A DNA stretch of 64,000 nucleotides, from positions 310,001-374,000 of the forward strand of contig JAKLEB010000002.1 of the NCBI GenBank assembly GCA_022711765.1, written 5' to 3'. Source of the DNA: Candidatus Krumholzibacteriota bacterium. Its GTDB lineage: Bacteria > Krumholzibacteriota > Krumholzibacteriia > LZORAL124-64-63. This document shows, one piece after another, positions 1-9,584 of this stretch. Below the pieces are notes generated by a model that did no database searches, had not been told where the DNA came from, and saw nothing but the letters and a program-made list of their open reading frames with translations. Position 1 is the stretch's first letter; the number at the start of each line of letters is the position of its first letter. The position numbers and the translations under genes were made by a program.

Positions 1-1
1 C

Positions 2-1708
2 CAGGACTCGGCGACCCTGGAGGACGGGGAGTCGGATCGCGAGTTCAAGGAATACTTCAACCTCGCAGATCCCGCCGATCCCAGGAACAAGGCCTACGTC
101 TGGTCCAACAGCCAGAACAGCGACGACTTCGATCCGCGCGCCCTCGCCACCCAGCACATCGAGGTCTACATGACCGACTACCTCGATCCGCCGCCGGTGG
201 GATACCTGCCGCTCGGCCTCGAGGTGACGCTCCGCGGCCTGGCCTGGGCGCCTCCCTACGCCGACGACTTCGTGATCCTCGACTACGCGATCAGCAACGT
301 CAGCGGGGTCGAGATGCGCGACGTCTACGTCGGCTTCTGGAACGACTGCTCCGTCGGCAACACGGAGCATACGGTTCCCTCGCAGTACGACCCCAATGCT
401 CCTGTGGGCTGGAACTTCTACGACGACAAGAACGGCGCCTGGGGCGCCGACGGCTGGGTGGACCCGGCGTACAGCGTCGCCGCCGACCCGGGCATCTGGA
501 TGATGCACGAGCACGACGCCGATACCGATGAGGGCCTCGCCCCGAGCTGGGTCGGCGTCCGCCTGCTCGGCACCCGTCCGTCCGTCCAACCGCCGCTCGA
601 ACAGCCGCCCGTCTCCTACAACGCCTGGATGTTCCGCCACGTGCCGGCCGAGGACGACACCTACCTCGACGACAACGGCTTCCAGCAGCCCGGCAAGTAC
701 CAGATCATGAGCAACGGCGCCTTCACGGTCGGCGAGACCCAGGAGACCGACTACACGACCGCCAGCGACTGGGTCGGGCTCCTGTCCACCGGCCCGTGGC
801 CCACGCTGGCGCCCGACGACACCGTCCACGTCACCTTCGCGGTGGTCTGCGGCGGGGATTCGCTGGCGCTCCTGGCGAACAGCCGGGTCGCGCAGCTCGC
901 GTACGACCAGGGTTTCGACCTGCCGGGCGGTCCGCCGTCTCCGCTTCTCGACGTCGCGTACGAGTGGGACACCGTCAAGCTGCGGTGGGCGCCGGGCGAC
1001 TCCCTCGGCCCCGACGGCGGCGAACTGCCGCCGCAGGATCCCCGCCGGTCGCCGGAGCAGCACATCTCGGAGATCACCGACAAGCTCGACTTCCAGGGGT
1101 ACCGGATCTACCGCTACCAGGGCCTCAACATCGACCGCGATCCCTACGAGCTGGCGACGGTGGTGGCGGAATTCGACAAGATCGACGGGTTCGGCTTCGA
1201 CACGGGCCTGCCGCCCCTGAACGCCGACGGGCAGCGCGAGTTCGTGGACGCCGGCCTGCTCGACGGCTTCCCCTACTGGTACTCGGTGATCTCGTTCAGC
1301 GCGCCCGACGTCGAGGAGGGCCTGCCGGAATTCCAGAGCGGCTTCAACGAGAACTCCCTGCTGGTCTATCCCGGCCCGGCGGCGCGGGCGAGCAGCGGCG
1401 AGGGCAAGGTCGGCGTCGCACCGAACCCCTACCGCGCGGGCAGCGCCTTCGACAATCCGGGCGGCGAGGTCGAGCTGGGCCGGCGGATCTGGTTCATGAA
1501 CCTGCCGCCGCGCTGCACCATCAAGATCTTCACCCTGGCGGGCGACCTCGTGCGCACGCTCGACCACGCGGACCCCGTCGAGGGCAAGCATGCCTGGGAC
1601 GTGCTCAGCGAGTACGGGCGGGCGATCGCGACGGGCCTCTACGTGTGGGTCGTCGAGAACCTCGATTCCGGCGAGATCCAGCGGGGAAAGCTGGTGATCA
1701 TCAAATGA
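2..1708 (+). CDS. Secreted protein with C-terminal FlgD-like sorting domain (5' truncated)
   Basis: The reading frame is open from the window edge, so the N terminus lies upstream; an internal ATG at 170 is not the real start. The visible part is acidic, rich in Tyr/Trp/Pro, and looks like extracellular beta-sandwich sequence. The last ~95 residues start with VAPNPYRAG and continue through IKIFTLAGDLVRTL and TGLYVWVVENLDSG to a basic KLVIIK tail. This is the usual form of FlgD-Ig-like C-terminal domains that mark exported surface proteins in FCB bacteria. Its stop overlaps the next start (ATGA), so it heads or belongs to the 1-8295 operon with an outer-membrane receptor and a PorV-like barrel. 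Exact function is not recognisable; surface location is inferred. Confidence 0.8.
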   Translation, partial: QDSATLEDGESDREFKEYFNLADPADPRNKAYVWSNSQNSDDFDPRALATQHIEVYMTDYLDPPPVGYLPLGLEVTLRGLAWAPPYADDFVILDYAISNVSGVEMRDVYVGFWNDCSVGNTEHTVPSQYDPNAPVGWNFYDDKNGAWGADGWVDPAYSVAADPGIWMMHEHDADTDEGLAPSWVGVRLLGTRPSVQPPLEQPPVSYNAWMFRHVPAEDDTYLDDNGFQQPGKYQIMSNGAFTVGETQETDYTTASDWVGLLSTGPWPTLAPDDTVHVTFAVVCGGDSLALLANSRVAQLAYDQGFDLPGGPPSPLLDVAYEWDTVKLRWAPGDSLGPDGGELPPQDPRRSPEQHISEITDKLDFQGYRIYRYQGLNIDRDPYELATVVAEFDKIDGFGFDTGLPPLNADGQREFVDAGLLDGFPYWYSVISFSAPDVEEGLPEFQSGFNENSLLVYPGPAARASSGEGKVGVAPNPYRAGSAFDNPGGEVELGRRIWFMNLPPRCTIKIFTLAGDLVRTLDHADPVEGKHAWDVLSEYGRAIATGLYVWVVENLDSGEIQRGKLVIIK

Positions 1709-3243
1709 CGTCCACCCGGGCCGTCCGCCACGTCCTCGTCGCGATCCTGATCGCTCTGGGCCTCGCTGCGTGCACGAACGACCCGTTCGATCCCGCGACG
1801 GTTCCCAACCAGCGGCCGACCGTGCGGTTCTTCGTCGAGCCCGTCGATTCCACGGGCGAGCTGAACCCCACGAGCTACTTCCAGCGCACGTTCCACTGGA
1901 GCGGATCCGACGTCGACGGGCGGGTGGTGGCGTACTTCGTGTCGATCCGCCCGGATTCCGCGGTGCCGGCGCCCTGGGACACCACGACCGACACCGATAC
2001 CACGATGTCCTTCACGACCGACGACGAGGGCCGGGCGCAGGCCACGGTCATGCTGGCCTGCCAGGACGACCTCGGCGCCGTCAGCGACACGCTCGTTCGC
2101 TACATCCCGCTGCGGAACTTCCCGCCGGCGCTCAATTTCCAGAGCGATTTCGAACCGCTCGTGAACCTGCAGCGCGAGTACGTCTACGACGGCGATGCGG
2201 TGGTCGACACCACCTACTGGAACTGGGGCGTGATGAACGTCCGCTGCTTCGCGTTCGACCTCGACGGCAACGCGACCATGGACCACTTCTATCGCTACAC
2301 GCTGGCGGACGGCGAGCCCGAGGTGACGCTGCCCTGGGACGACCCCGCCGCAGACCCCCTCCAGCACTGGCTCGCCGTGCCGTTCGAGGGCGTGGCCGAC
2401 ATCTACGAATTCGAGCTGCTCTTGAAGGACATCCCACCGGGCGAGCGCGAGCTCACGATCGCCGTCCGCGACGAAGCCGACGCCGAGACCCGACTGAGCC
2501 TGCAGTGGGAGGTGCGCGCTCCGCGCGGCCCGCTGCTGGTGGTGCCGGACAATTCCGGCACCGGCACCCGCCAGTTCTACCGCGATTTCCTCGCCGAGTA
2601 CTTCGGCGAGGGGGGCTGGGACGAGTACGATTTCTGGTTCGGCTTCCCCGACGACGTGTTCGTGCTGCTGGAGACCATGCGCCTGTTCGAGGGCGTCTTC
2701 TGGTTCGACGGCGGCAGCACGAGCCAGATCCTCGTGACCGCGGCGGACCGCGACGGCGCCCTCGAGCAGTACCTGTTGCCGACCGACTCCGCCGAACCCG
2801 GCAAGCTGCTGATGATCAGCCGCAACCTGACGGGGACGGCGTCGGGCTTGACGCCCTACTTCCGCCAGACCGTGCTCGGCGTGAGCCCTTCCGGGCGTCC
2901 GCAGACGCAGATGGTGCCCGCCGCCTCGGCGGTGGGCGCGCCGGCCCTCGGCACCGCGAGTTGGCTGCCGACGATGACGATCGAGAACCGCACCGGCCGG
3001 GGCATCGGCCTCTCGCCGCTCGAGCAGACGGAGGTCCTCTACCAGTTCGCGGAGTGCATCCGCTGCTTCGGCAGCCGAGAGCCGCACGACCCGATCATCG
3101 GGGTGCGGCGCCCCGACCGCGCCACCAGCGAGTTCGCGCGCGTGGCCGGCTTCTCGTTCCAGCTCGAGACGATGGTCCAGGCCGAGGCCAGGGCCGCGCT
3201 CGCCGCGGTCCTGCAGTACGAGCTGGGGGTGACCGCGCCGTGA
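1705..3243 (+). CDS. Predicted lipoprotein with Ig-like region, function unknown
   Basis: 512 residues. The ATG at 1705 overlaps the preceding stop by four bases (ATGA) and opens a lipoprotein signal peptide: basic start, hydrophobic stretch, then lipobox LAAC, with the mature protein starting CTNDPFDP. Next comes an Ig/fibronectin-like stretch (RPTVRFFVEPVDSTGEL, then WSGSDVDGRVVAYF), of the kind found in FCB lipoproteins that discuss ranges of structured extracellular domains. The C-terminal third is alpha/beta-like and contains LLVVPDNSGTGTRQFYRDFL, similar in feel to flavodoxin/GATase-like domains but without a catalytic motif I can name. It sits between a sorting-tagged protein and a TonB-dependent receptor, so a role at the outer membrane alongside them is likely. 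Specific function unknown. Confidence 0.8.
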   Translation: MTSTRAVRHVLVAILIALGLAACTNDPFDPATVPNQRPTVRFFVEPVDSTGELNPTSYFQRTFHWSGSDVDGRVVAYFVSIRPDSAVPAPWDTTTDTDTTMSFTTDDEGRAQATVMLACQDDLGAVSDTLVRYIPLRNFPPALNFQSDFEPLVNLQREYVYDGDAVVDTTYWNWGVMNVRCFAFDLDGNATMDHFYRYTLADGEPEVTLPWDDPAADPLQHWLAVPFEGVADIYEFELLLKDIPPGERELTIAVRDEADAETRLSLQWEVRAPRGPLLVVPDNSGTGTRQFYRDFLAEYFGEGGWDEYDFWFGFPDDVFVLLETMRLFEGVFWFDGGSTSQILVTAADRDGALEQYLLPTDSAEPGKLLMISRNLTGTASGLTPYFRQTVLGVSPSGRPQTQMVPAASAVGAPALGTASWLPTMTIENRTGRGIGLSPLEQTEVLYQFAECIRCFGSREPHDPIIGVRRPDRATSEFARVAGFSFQLETMVQAEARAALAAVLQYELGVTAP

Positions 3244-6113
3244 AGAGGCTCTGGCTGCTCTGCGTGCTGTTCGCCGTTCCGGCCGCCGCGCAGGTCACGA
3301 GCACCGGCATCATCAAGGGTCGGGTCGTCGACGCCGAGTCCGGCGAGCCGATGCCCTACACGAACGTCTACATCGCGGGCACCAACCTGGGGACGATGGC
3401 CTACACGGACGGCTACTTCATCATGCGTGGCCTGCGTCCCGGCACCTACACGGTCAAGGCGACCTACATCGGGTACACCGTCGGCACCGAGACGGTGCGC
3501 CTCGAGCCCGGCGGCGTCGTGGCGATCGACTTCGTGCTCGCCGTGCAGGCGATCGACGTCGATCCCATCACGGTCGTCGGCGAGCGCAAGCTGATCGAGG
3601 TCGAACGCACCGGCACGAGCCACTTCCTGTCGAGCGCCCAGCTGGACGCCATGCCGCTCGACCAGGTGATCGACATGATCGCCCACCAGCCCGGCGTGAC
3701 GCTGCAGGACAACGAGATCCACATCCGCGGCGGCCGCGCCGACGACACCCGGTTCATCATCGACGGCATGTCGGTCAACGATCCGCTCGCCGGCGGCGGC
3801 TACGGCTACCAGATCGACCCGTCGATCATCAACGAGATCGAGGTCCTCACCGGCGGATTCAACGCCGAGTACGGCCAGGCCGTGTCCGGCGTGGTCAACG
3901 TGACGACGAAGGAGGGCGGCGACGTCCTGGAGGGCAAGATCTCGTACAAGCGCGACTATCTCACCTCGCCCGTGCCCAAGGACGACTACCAGGGCTGGGA
4001 CGATCTGACGCGATTCGACGAGCCGCAGAACGTCGACGTCGTCAAGCTCTCGCTGAGCGGCCCCGACCCGCTGGCGGCCGGGTTGCGCGCGTTGGGGCTC
4101 GACCTGGCCGGGACGCAGTCCCTGCTGTTGTCCGGCAGCATGGATGTCCGCGACGGCTATCTGCCCATCTACTCGCGCCAGAACCGGCTCGAATCGCCGC
4201 TCTACCCGGGGAGCGTCTGGTCGCCGCGCGAGCAGAACGACTGGAACGGGCTCGCCAAGTGGACCTGGAACCTGACGCCGACCAAGAAGCTCGCGGTCTC
4301 GACCAGCCGGCAGGTCGCGATCAGCCAGGGCTTCGACCTGGCGGGCGAGGGCTACCCGCAGCCGTTCATCGGCAACTGGACGGACCGGATCGATCCCGAC
4401 ACGGGGGAGCAGCGGACGTTCGGGCTCGACAACTACCTGACCTTCACCAACGAGAGCATCCTGACCAGCGTCTACTGGCGGCACGTGATCAGCGACAAGA
4501 ACTGGTACGAGCTCACGTTCGGCCGCAACTGGTCGCGGATGCACGCCAACGTGAACGGCAACGACGATTTCCGGACCTACTCGCTCATCGACATTCCCTA
4601 CGACGACCCGGCCCGCCAGGCGAACGGCAGCGCCGACCGCTGGCACGATCACTACGCCGAGGCCTACGCCGTCAACGGCGCGTACTCGTTCTACGGCGGC
4701 GCCGGCAACCAGTTCAAGACCGGCTTCGACCTCAGCTTCACGGAGATGCAGCTGATCGACCTGCAGTCGTCGCTCGGCTTTCCCCAGCCGGGCCGGCTGG
4801 CCGTGCGCCAGGACATCTTCACGGCGCACCCCATCGTCGGCGCATCCTACTTCCAGGATTCGATCGAGTACCACGGGCTGATCCTGAACGCGGGCCTGCG
4901 CGGCGATTTCTGGGCGCCGGGTCGCGAGGTCGAGCACGTGATGGCCAACGCCGACGACTATCTCTTCATCTACGACGACCTGGTCGATGATTTCGACGAG
5001 AGCACCATCCGCGCGCTGGGCCGCAACTGGAAGGTCCGGATCTCGCCGCGCCTGGGCGTCAGCTTCCCGGTCACGCGGCAGGACAAGTTCTTCTTCAACT
5101 ACGGCCATTTCAGCCAGTGGCCGCGCTTCGCCTACGTGTATCCCCAGCTCGAGGCGCAGAGCGCGGTCGCGGTGCAGTTGCTGGGCAACCCGAACCTCGA
5201 TCCGAAGATCACGGTCGAGTACGAGGCGGGGTGGCAGCACGAGTTCGGGGGCCTGTGGTCGGTCGGCGTGACGTTCTACAACCGGGACATCTACGGCTAC
5301 GCCAAGAGCGTCGCGCTCGCTCCGGTCAACATCAGCGCGGACGAGACGCCGGACCCCGACGACGTGGGCACGACGACCATCGAGCCGGTCCGTTACTTCA
5401 ACGGCGATTCGGCCCGCAGCCTGGGCGTCGAGCTGTCGATCATCAAGCGGACGACGCGGTGGCTGAGCGGGTCGGCCAACCTCGAGCTGTCGCGCGCGAC
5501 CGGCACGAACAGCTCCGCCGACGAGGCGTACCTGAGCGCCCTCTATGATGAATCCTATACGCCGACGGCGAGTATCGGCGGCCTGACCCGCTCGCCGCTG
5601 CTCTGGGATCGGCCGTGGTCGCTCGGCCTCAATCTGGATTTCGCCGTGTATGACCGGGACCGGCCCGCACTCTTCGGCTGGCAGATGCCGCCGAACTGGA
5701 GCGTGAATCTGCTGGTGAGCGCGGAGTCCGGCCAGCGCTACACGCCCCGCTCGTACGCCGACGGCCTGGTCACCCTCGGCGACTTCTACAGCGAGCTCGG
5801 GCCGGTGCGCACCAGCGTGAATCTGCGGTTCAGCAAGTGGTGGCGCGCCGGAGCCGACGGGAAGCTCTCGCTCTTCTTCGAGGGCCGGAATCTCTTCAAC
5901 CACGCCAATTTCCGGCGGGTGAATCCGTACACCGGCGAGGGCTATCGGCTCGGCGACGCGAATCCGGAGTGGCTCGACGACTGGAACCGCGGTTTGAGCC
6001 CGGACCAGGAGCCGTACACCACGGACTCCGAGGAATACGCCAAGGGCGTGGTCGACCCCAGCTACGTCGAGGATCCTCGCGTGCTGCTCTGGGGGGTGAG
6101 CTACGAATGGTGA
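3240..6113 (+). CDS. TonB-dependent outer membrane receptor with N-terminal carboxypeptidase-regulatory-like domain
   Basis: 957 residues from a GTG at 3240 that overlaps the upstream stop (GTGA). A signal peptide ends near AAAQ. Residues ~20-105 form a carboxypeptidase-regulatory-like (CarbopepD_reg_2) beta domain with GRVVDAESGEPMPYTNVYI. Residues ~110-230 form the plug, including RGGRADDTRFIIDGM and GFNAEYGQAVSGVVNVTT. The rest is a beta-barrel with aromatic-rich strands, and the chain ends in ...VSYEW with a terminal aromatic residue typical of outer-membrane proteins. The family imports large substrates using TonB energy; the substrate cannot be read here. The operon position beside a PorV-like barrel and a lipoprotein resembles SusC-like layouts, but no SusD homologue is visible. 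Confidence 0.92.
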   Translation: MKRLWLLCVLFAVPAAAQVTSTGIIKGRVVDAESGEPMPYTNVYIAGTNLGTMAYTDGYFIMRGLRPGTYTVKATYIGYTVGTETVRLEPGGVVAIDFVLAVQAIDVDPITVVGERKLIEVERTGTSHFLSSAQLDAMPLDQVIDMIAHQPGVTLQDNEIHIRGGRADDTRFIIDGMSVNDPLAGGGYGYQIDPSIINEIEVLTGGFNAEYGQAVSGVVNVTTKEGGDVLEGKISYKRDYLTSPVPKDDYQGWDDLTRFDEPQNVDVVKLSLSGPDPLAAGLRALGLDLAGTQSLLLSGSMDVRDGYLPIYSRQNRLESPLYPGSVWSPREQNDWNGLAKWTWNLTPTKKLAVSTSRQVAISQGFDLAGEGYPQPFIGNWTDRIDPDTGEQRTFGLDNYLTFTNESILTSVYWRHVISDKNWYELTFGRNWSRMHANVNGNDDFRTYSLIDIPYDDPARQANGSADRWHDHYAEAYAVNGAYSFYGGAGNQFKTGFDLSFTEMQLIDLQSSLGFPQPGRLAVRQDIFTAHPIVGASYFQDSIEYHGLILNAGLRGDFWAPGREVEHVMANADDYLFIYDDLVDDFDESTIRALGRNWKVRISPRLGVSFPVTRQDKFFFNYGHFSQWPRFAYVYPQLEAQSAVAVQLLGNPNLDPKITVEYEAGWQHEFGGLWSVGVTFYNRDIYGYAKSVALAPVNISADETPDPDDVGTTTIEPVRYFNGDSARSLGVELSIIKRTTRWLSGSANLELSRATGTNSSADEAYLSALYDESYTPTASIGGLTRSPLLWDRPWSLGLNLDFAVYDRDRPALFGWQMPPNWSVNLLVSAESGQRYTPRSYADGLVTLGDFYSELGPVRTSVNLRFSKWWRAGADGKLSLFFEGRNLFNHANFRRVNPYTGEGYRLGDANPEWLDDWNRGLSPDQEPYTTDSEEYAKGVVDPSYVEDPRVLLWGVSYEW

Positions 6114-7141
6114 CCCGGCGCGGCGCGGCGGTCTTCTGGGCGGCGGTGCTGGGCATCGCGGCGGCGGCGCACGCCGGCGACACGCTCCGCCTGTACGGCG
6201 AGGAGAACGTCGGCACCGCGAGCGGCCAGTTCCTGAAGATCCCCGTCGGCGCGCGGCCGATCGGCCTCGGCCGCGCCTACGTGGCCTGCGCGTCCGACGG
6301 TCCGGTGGCGTTCTGGAATCCCGCGGGCCTCTTGCGGACCCCCGGGTTGCACGGCGCCTTCGTCAACCATACCGAGTGGGCCGCCGACATCGATCTGGAT
6401 CACGCCGCTTACCAGTGGCGCACGCAGAACTTCGGCTATGCGGTCTCCGCCGCCATGCTGCGCTCGGGCGAGATCCCGCGCACGACCGAGATGCACGTGG
6501 AGGGGACGGGCGATACCTTCCGGGCCGACCAGTACCTGCTGGGCTTCAGCCTCGCGCGCGCCATGACCGACCGGTTCTCGATCGGCGCGACGGTCAAGTA
6601 CTTCCAGGAGAACCTGGACGAGTGGGAGACCCGAGCGGTGCTGTTCGATCTCGGCATCCTGTACCTGGTCGGCGTCGGCGACCTGAGCGTCGGGTTCTCG
6701 GTGCGCAACTTCGGGCCCGAGTTGCAGCCGGGCGGCGCGCCGCCGGCGCGCGACGGCTACGACGTGCAATCCGAGTTCCAGAAGCACCCGGCGCCGACGG
6801 AGGGGTCCTTCGGCGTCGCCTACACCTGGGACCTCGCCCGCCGGGTCGATCTGCTGACGACCGCCGACTTCAACCACCCGAGCGACGCGAAGGAGAGCTT
6901 CCGGATGGGCGGCGAGCTCGGTCTCGGCCGGATCCTCTACCTGCGCGCCGGTTTCGAGACGGGCCGTGACGAGGGCGGACTCGGGGCGGGTTTCGGGCTA
7001 CAGCTCCGGCGCAAGCAGCTTCTCTGGCGGGTGGATTACGGATACAGCGACCTGGGGTCCTTCGGCGGCATGCACTACGTCTCGCTGGAGTTCTCGCCGC
7101 TGTGGGACAAGGAACGGATCCGGCACGGGAGGGTGCGCTGA
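6107..7141 (+). CDS. PorV/PorQ-like outer membrane beta-barrel protein
   Basis: 344 residues. ATG at 6107 overlaps the receptor stop; the next codon, GTG at 6110, would give the GTGA overlap seen one gene upstream, so the start could be three bases later. A signal peptide (ends AAHAG) is followed by FLKIPVGARPIGLGRAYVA and WNPAGLL, the signature opening of the PorV/UPF0164 barrel family. Alternating strands with SIGATVKYFQE and SVGFSVRNFGPEL follow. In Bacteroidetes PorV shuttles type IX secretion cargo; in other FCB phyla the paralogues are widespread and less understood. Co-occurrence with FlgD-tailed proteins in this window fits a role in surface attachment, which is inference. Confidence 0.82.
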   Translation: MVTRRGAAVFWAAVLGIAAAAHAGDTLRLYGEENVGTASGQFLKIPVGARPIGLGRAYVACASDGPVAFWNPAGLLRTPGLHGAFVNHTEWAADIDLDHAAYQWRTQNFGYAVSAAMLRSGEIPRTTEMHVEGTGDTFRADQYLLGFSLARAMTDRFSIGATVKYFQENLDEWETRAVLFDLGILYLVGVGDLSVGFSVRNFGPELQPGGAPPARDGYDVQSEFQKHPAPTEGSFGVAYTWDLARRVDLLTTADFNHPSDAKESFRMGGELGLGRILYLRAGFETGRDEGGLGAGFGLQLRRKQLLWRVDYGYSDLGSFGGMHYVSLEFSPLWDKERIRHGRVR

Positions 7142-8295
7142 TGACCCTCCGCCGAGCGTTCCCCCTCGCCCCGACTCTCGGCCTCCTGCTGGCCGCCGTC
7201 GCCGGCTGTGGCGAGAAGATCGGCATCCCCCAGCCGGAGGGGCTGTTCTCGGTGGCGCCGTACCTGCTCTCCGAGATCTACGACGACGACGATCCGCGCC
7301 AGCTGATCAGCAGCCAGGGCAACCTGTTCGTCCTGGCCGACGGCACGCTCACCAAGCGGAACCAGAGCTACGAACGGCTCGCGCGGATCGAGGGATTCGC
7401 CGATCCGCGCGCGCTCTGCGCCGGCGACTACGACTCGCTGGTCTTCGTCTGGGACCAGGGGCCCGGACGGGTGAGCTGGTTCAGGACCCGCGACCTGTCG
7501 GTCCAGCTGGACCAGCCGAGCCACACCGATCTGCCCGCCGTCCGCCGCTGCGTCGCGATGGCGGCGTGCCGCGCCGGCATCGAGCAGGTTCCCGGCGCGA
7601 CGACGTACCTCTACCTGGCCGACCCAGACAGCGGCGTCGTCCATCGCTACGCGTACGACCCGTACACGGGGCTAGTCGCGCACGGCATCCTCTGCCGCCG
7701 GGGCGGCGACGCGGCGCGCTTCGTCCACGACCCGGGCGCCCTCGCGCGGGACTCGGCGGACAGCTTGCTGGTCTGCGACGTGGACACTCTGCGGAACTGG
7801 GTGATCCGCTTCAACAGCGTGCCGGACCTCCTGGATACCGCGCCCGGCGGCGTCGGCCCCGACCCGCTGAGGGGGCACGCCGCCTTGTTCGCGCCGGCGG
7901 CCTGCAACCCGCCCGCCGCCGACGAATACGTGCTCGGCGACGCGGCCGGATGCAACGAGACGGATTGGGTCGGCGGCCCGAGCGACGCGGAGGGCGAATT
8001 CACCACGCCGCAGGGCGTGGCTGTCGACGGGAGCGGCCGCATCTTCGTCAGCGATACAGGCAACGACCGCATCCAGATCTTCGGTCCGGACGGCGGCTAC
8101 CGGGTCCTCTTCGGCAATCCCGACTGGTCGCCGGCGCCCGGCGGCTTGACCACGGTCGACATCCGCACCGGCGTCGGGGAGACCGGTGTGAAGTATGGCG
8201 CCTACGTCTACGTCGTCGCGGGCGGACAGGTCCGCCGATTCATCTCCGGCGAGTATTACGACTACGTGAACGCGAACCTGCCGCCGGACCCCTAG
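7141..8295 (+). CDS. NHL-repeat-type lipoprotein
   Basis: 384 residues. ATG at 7141 overlaps the previous TGA by one base. The signal peptide ends in lipobox VAGC, mature N terminus CGEKIGIPQPEG. The middle is made of short propeller-like segments, and near residue 300 there is a clear NHL motif (TPQGVAVDGSGRIFVSDTGN then DRIQIFGPDGG). NHL repeats build beta-propellers used for protein or ligand contact. It is last in the five-gene operon with the TonB-dependent receptor, so an extracytoplasmic partner role is plausible. Cysteines in the middle (CAGD, RRCVAMAACRAG, CDVDTL) are more numerous than in neighbouring proteins and may form disulfides. Confidence 0.82.
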   Translation: MTLRRAFPLAPTLGLLLAAVAGCGEKIGIPQPEGLFSVAPYLLSEIYDDDDPRQLISSQGNLFVLADGTLTKRNQSYERLARIEGFADPRALCAGDYDSLVFVWDQGPGRVSWFRTRDLSVQLDQPSHTDLPAVRRCVAMAACRAGIEQVPGATTYLYLADPDSGVVHRYAYDPYTGLVAHGILCRRGGDAARFVHDPGALARDSADSLLVCDVDTLRNWVIRFNSVPDLLDTAPGGVGPDPLRGHAALFAPAACNPPAADEYVLGDAAGCNETDWVGGPSDAEGEFTTPQGVAVDGSGRIFVSDTGNDRIQIFGPDGGYRVLFGNPDWSPAPGGLTTVDIRTGVGETGVKYGAYVYVVAGGQVRRFISGEYYDYVNANLPPDP

Positions 8296-8300
8296 GCGCT

Positions 8301-8327
8301 CGCGCGGCTCGGCACCCCCGCCGCGCG
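8301..8327 (+). terminator. Hairpin after the receptor operon
   Basis: A perfect 8-bp inverted repeat (CGCGCGGC / GCCGCGCG) with an 11-nt loop lies a few bases after the NHL lipoprotein stop. No T-tract follows, so it may act as a Rho-assisted or weak terminator. Confidence 0.4.
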
Positions 8328-8357
8328 ATCATCGGGCCGCCGCGAAGCTGATTCTGC

Positions 8358-8386
8358 TTTACCGGTACTGAGAATCGCGGTTAAAT
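8358..8386 (+). promoter_or_regulatory. Candidate sigma70-type promoter for the first RND operon
   Basis: TTTACC, 17-nt spacer, TTAAAT in the only AT-rich patch of the 8296-8450 gap. A start near 8393 would leave a ~58-nt leader before the adaptor gene. Confidence 0.45.
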
Positions 8387-8450
8387 TCACTTCATTCAAT
8401 CACACCTCGATCTGGGCCGGCCAGGCTACTCCAGCGCGGAGGATACGCCC

Positions 8451-9581
8451 ATGCACACGTGCACGAGGGGATCCGTCCTGGCGGTGTCGATCCTCATTCT
8501 GGCCGCCGGCTGCGGCGACAAGAGCGCACCGCCGCCGCCGCCGCCGATCGACGTCAAGGTCGCCACGGTCCTGCAGCGGGACGTGCCGATCGAGACCGAG
8601 GCGATCGGCGAGACGCGGGGATCGACGGAGATCGACATCCAAACGCGCGTCGAGGGGTTCCTGGAGACGGTGAATTTCCAGGAAGGGATGCCGGTTGGCC
8701 GCGGCCAGCTGCTGTTCACGATCGATCCCCGGACGTTCGAGGCGAATCTCGCCCAGGCGCGCGCCATGCTCGCGGAAGCGGAGGCTCGTCTCGCGCGCGC
8801 CCGCCAGGACGTCGACCGATTCAAGCCGCTCGTCGAGCAACACGCGATCGCCCGCCAGGACTACGATAATGCTCTGTCGAACGCGGCGGCGGCGGAGGCC
8901 AGCGTCGCCTCGGCGCAAGCCGTAGCCGCTCGCGCCGAGATCGATCTCGGCTACACGCGGATCACGTCGCCCATCGACGGCATCGCGGGCAAGGTCGAGG
9001 TGCAGCCCGGCAACCTCGTCGGCCGCGGCCAGACCACCTTGCTGACGCGGATCTCGGACGTCGATCCGATCCACGTGCGCTTCAGCGTCAGCGAGCGCGA
9101 GTACCTCCGCATCAGGCGAGGGACGCCGGATCCGCAGAGCCCGGCCCGGCCCGGCGGCCGCCCGATCACGCTGATCCTGGCCGATGGCTCCACGCACCCG
9201 CACCCCGGCCAGCTCGTCTTCGCCGACCGCCTCGTGGATCCGACGACCGGGACGCTGCTGCTGGAGGCCGCCTTCCCCAATCCCGAGCGGATCGTCCGGC
9301 CCGGCCAGTTCGCGCGGGTGCGGGCCGCGGTCGACGTGGCCGCGGGCGCGCTCCTGGTGCCGCAGCGAGCGGTCAGCGAGTTGCAGGCCATGTCCACGGT
9401 CGCGGTGGTGAACGCGGACAGGACGGTCTCCCTGCGGACGGTCACGCCCGGCGCGCGGATCGGGTCCCTGTGGATCATCGAGAACGGCCTGGCGGCTGGG
9501 GACCAGGTCGTGGTCGAGGGGCGTCAGAAGGTGCGCGAAGGCAGCGTCGTGAATCCCATTCCCGTCGCGATCGAGGAGTAG
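8451..9581 (+). CDS. RND efflux periplasmic adaptor (membrane fusion) lipoprotein
   Basis: 376 residues. Signal peptide with lipobox LAAGC, then a Pro-rich linker. The order is that of HlyD/AcrA adaptors: barrel-sandwich lipoyl half (IDIQTRVEGFLETVNFQEGM), alpha-hairpin (residues ~95-165, Ala/Glu/Arg-rich coiled coil), second lipoyl half (IDLGYTRITSPIDGIAGKVE), beta-barrel with VDPTTGTLLLEAAFPNP, and membrane-proximal domain. It links the inner-membrane pump encoded three bases downstream to the outer-membrane channel that follows. First gene of a three-gene operon without an adjacent regulator. Substrate cannot be read. Confidence 0.95.
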   Translation: MHTCTRGSVLAVSILILAAGCGDKSAPPPPPPIDVKVATVLQRDVPIETEAIGETRGSTEIDIQTRVEGFLETVNFQEGMPVGRGQLLFTIDPRTFEANLAQARAMLAEAEARLARARQDVDRFKPLVEQHAIARQDYDNALSNAAAAEASVASAQAVAARAEIDLGYTRITSPIDGIAGKVEVQPGNLVGRGQTTLLTRISDVDPIHVRFSVSEREYLRIRRGTPDPQSPARPGGRPITLILADGSTHPHPGQLVFADRLVDPTTGTLLLEAAFPNPERIVRPGQFARVRAAVDVAAGALLVPQRAVSELQAMSTVAVVNADRTVSLRTVTPGARIGSLWIIENGLAAGDQVVVEGRQKVREGSVVNPIPVAIEE

Positions 9582-9584
9582 GTC

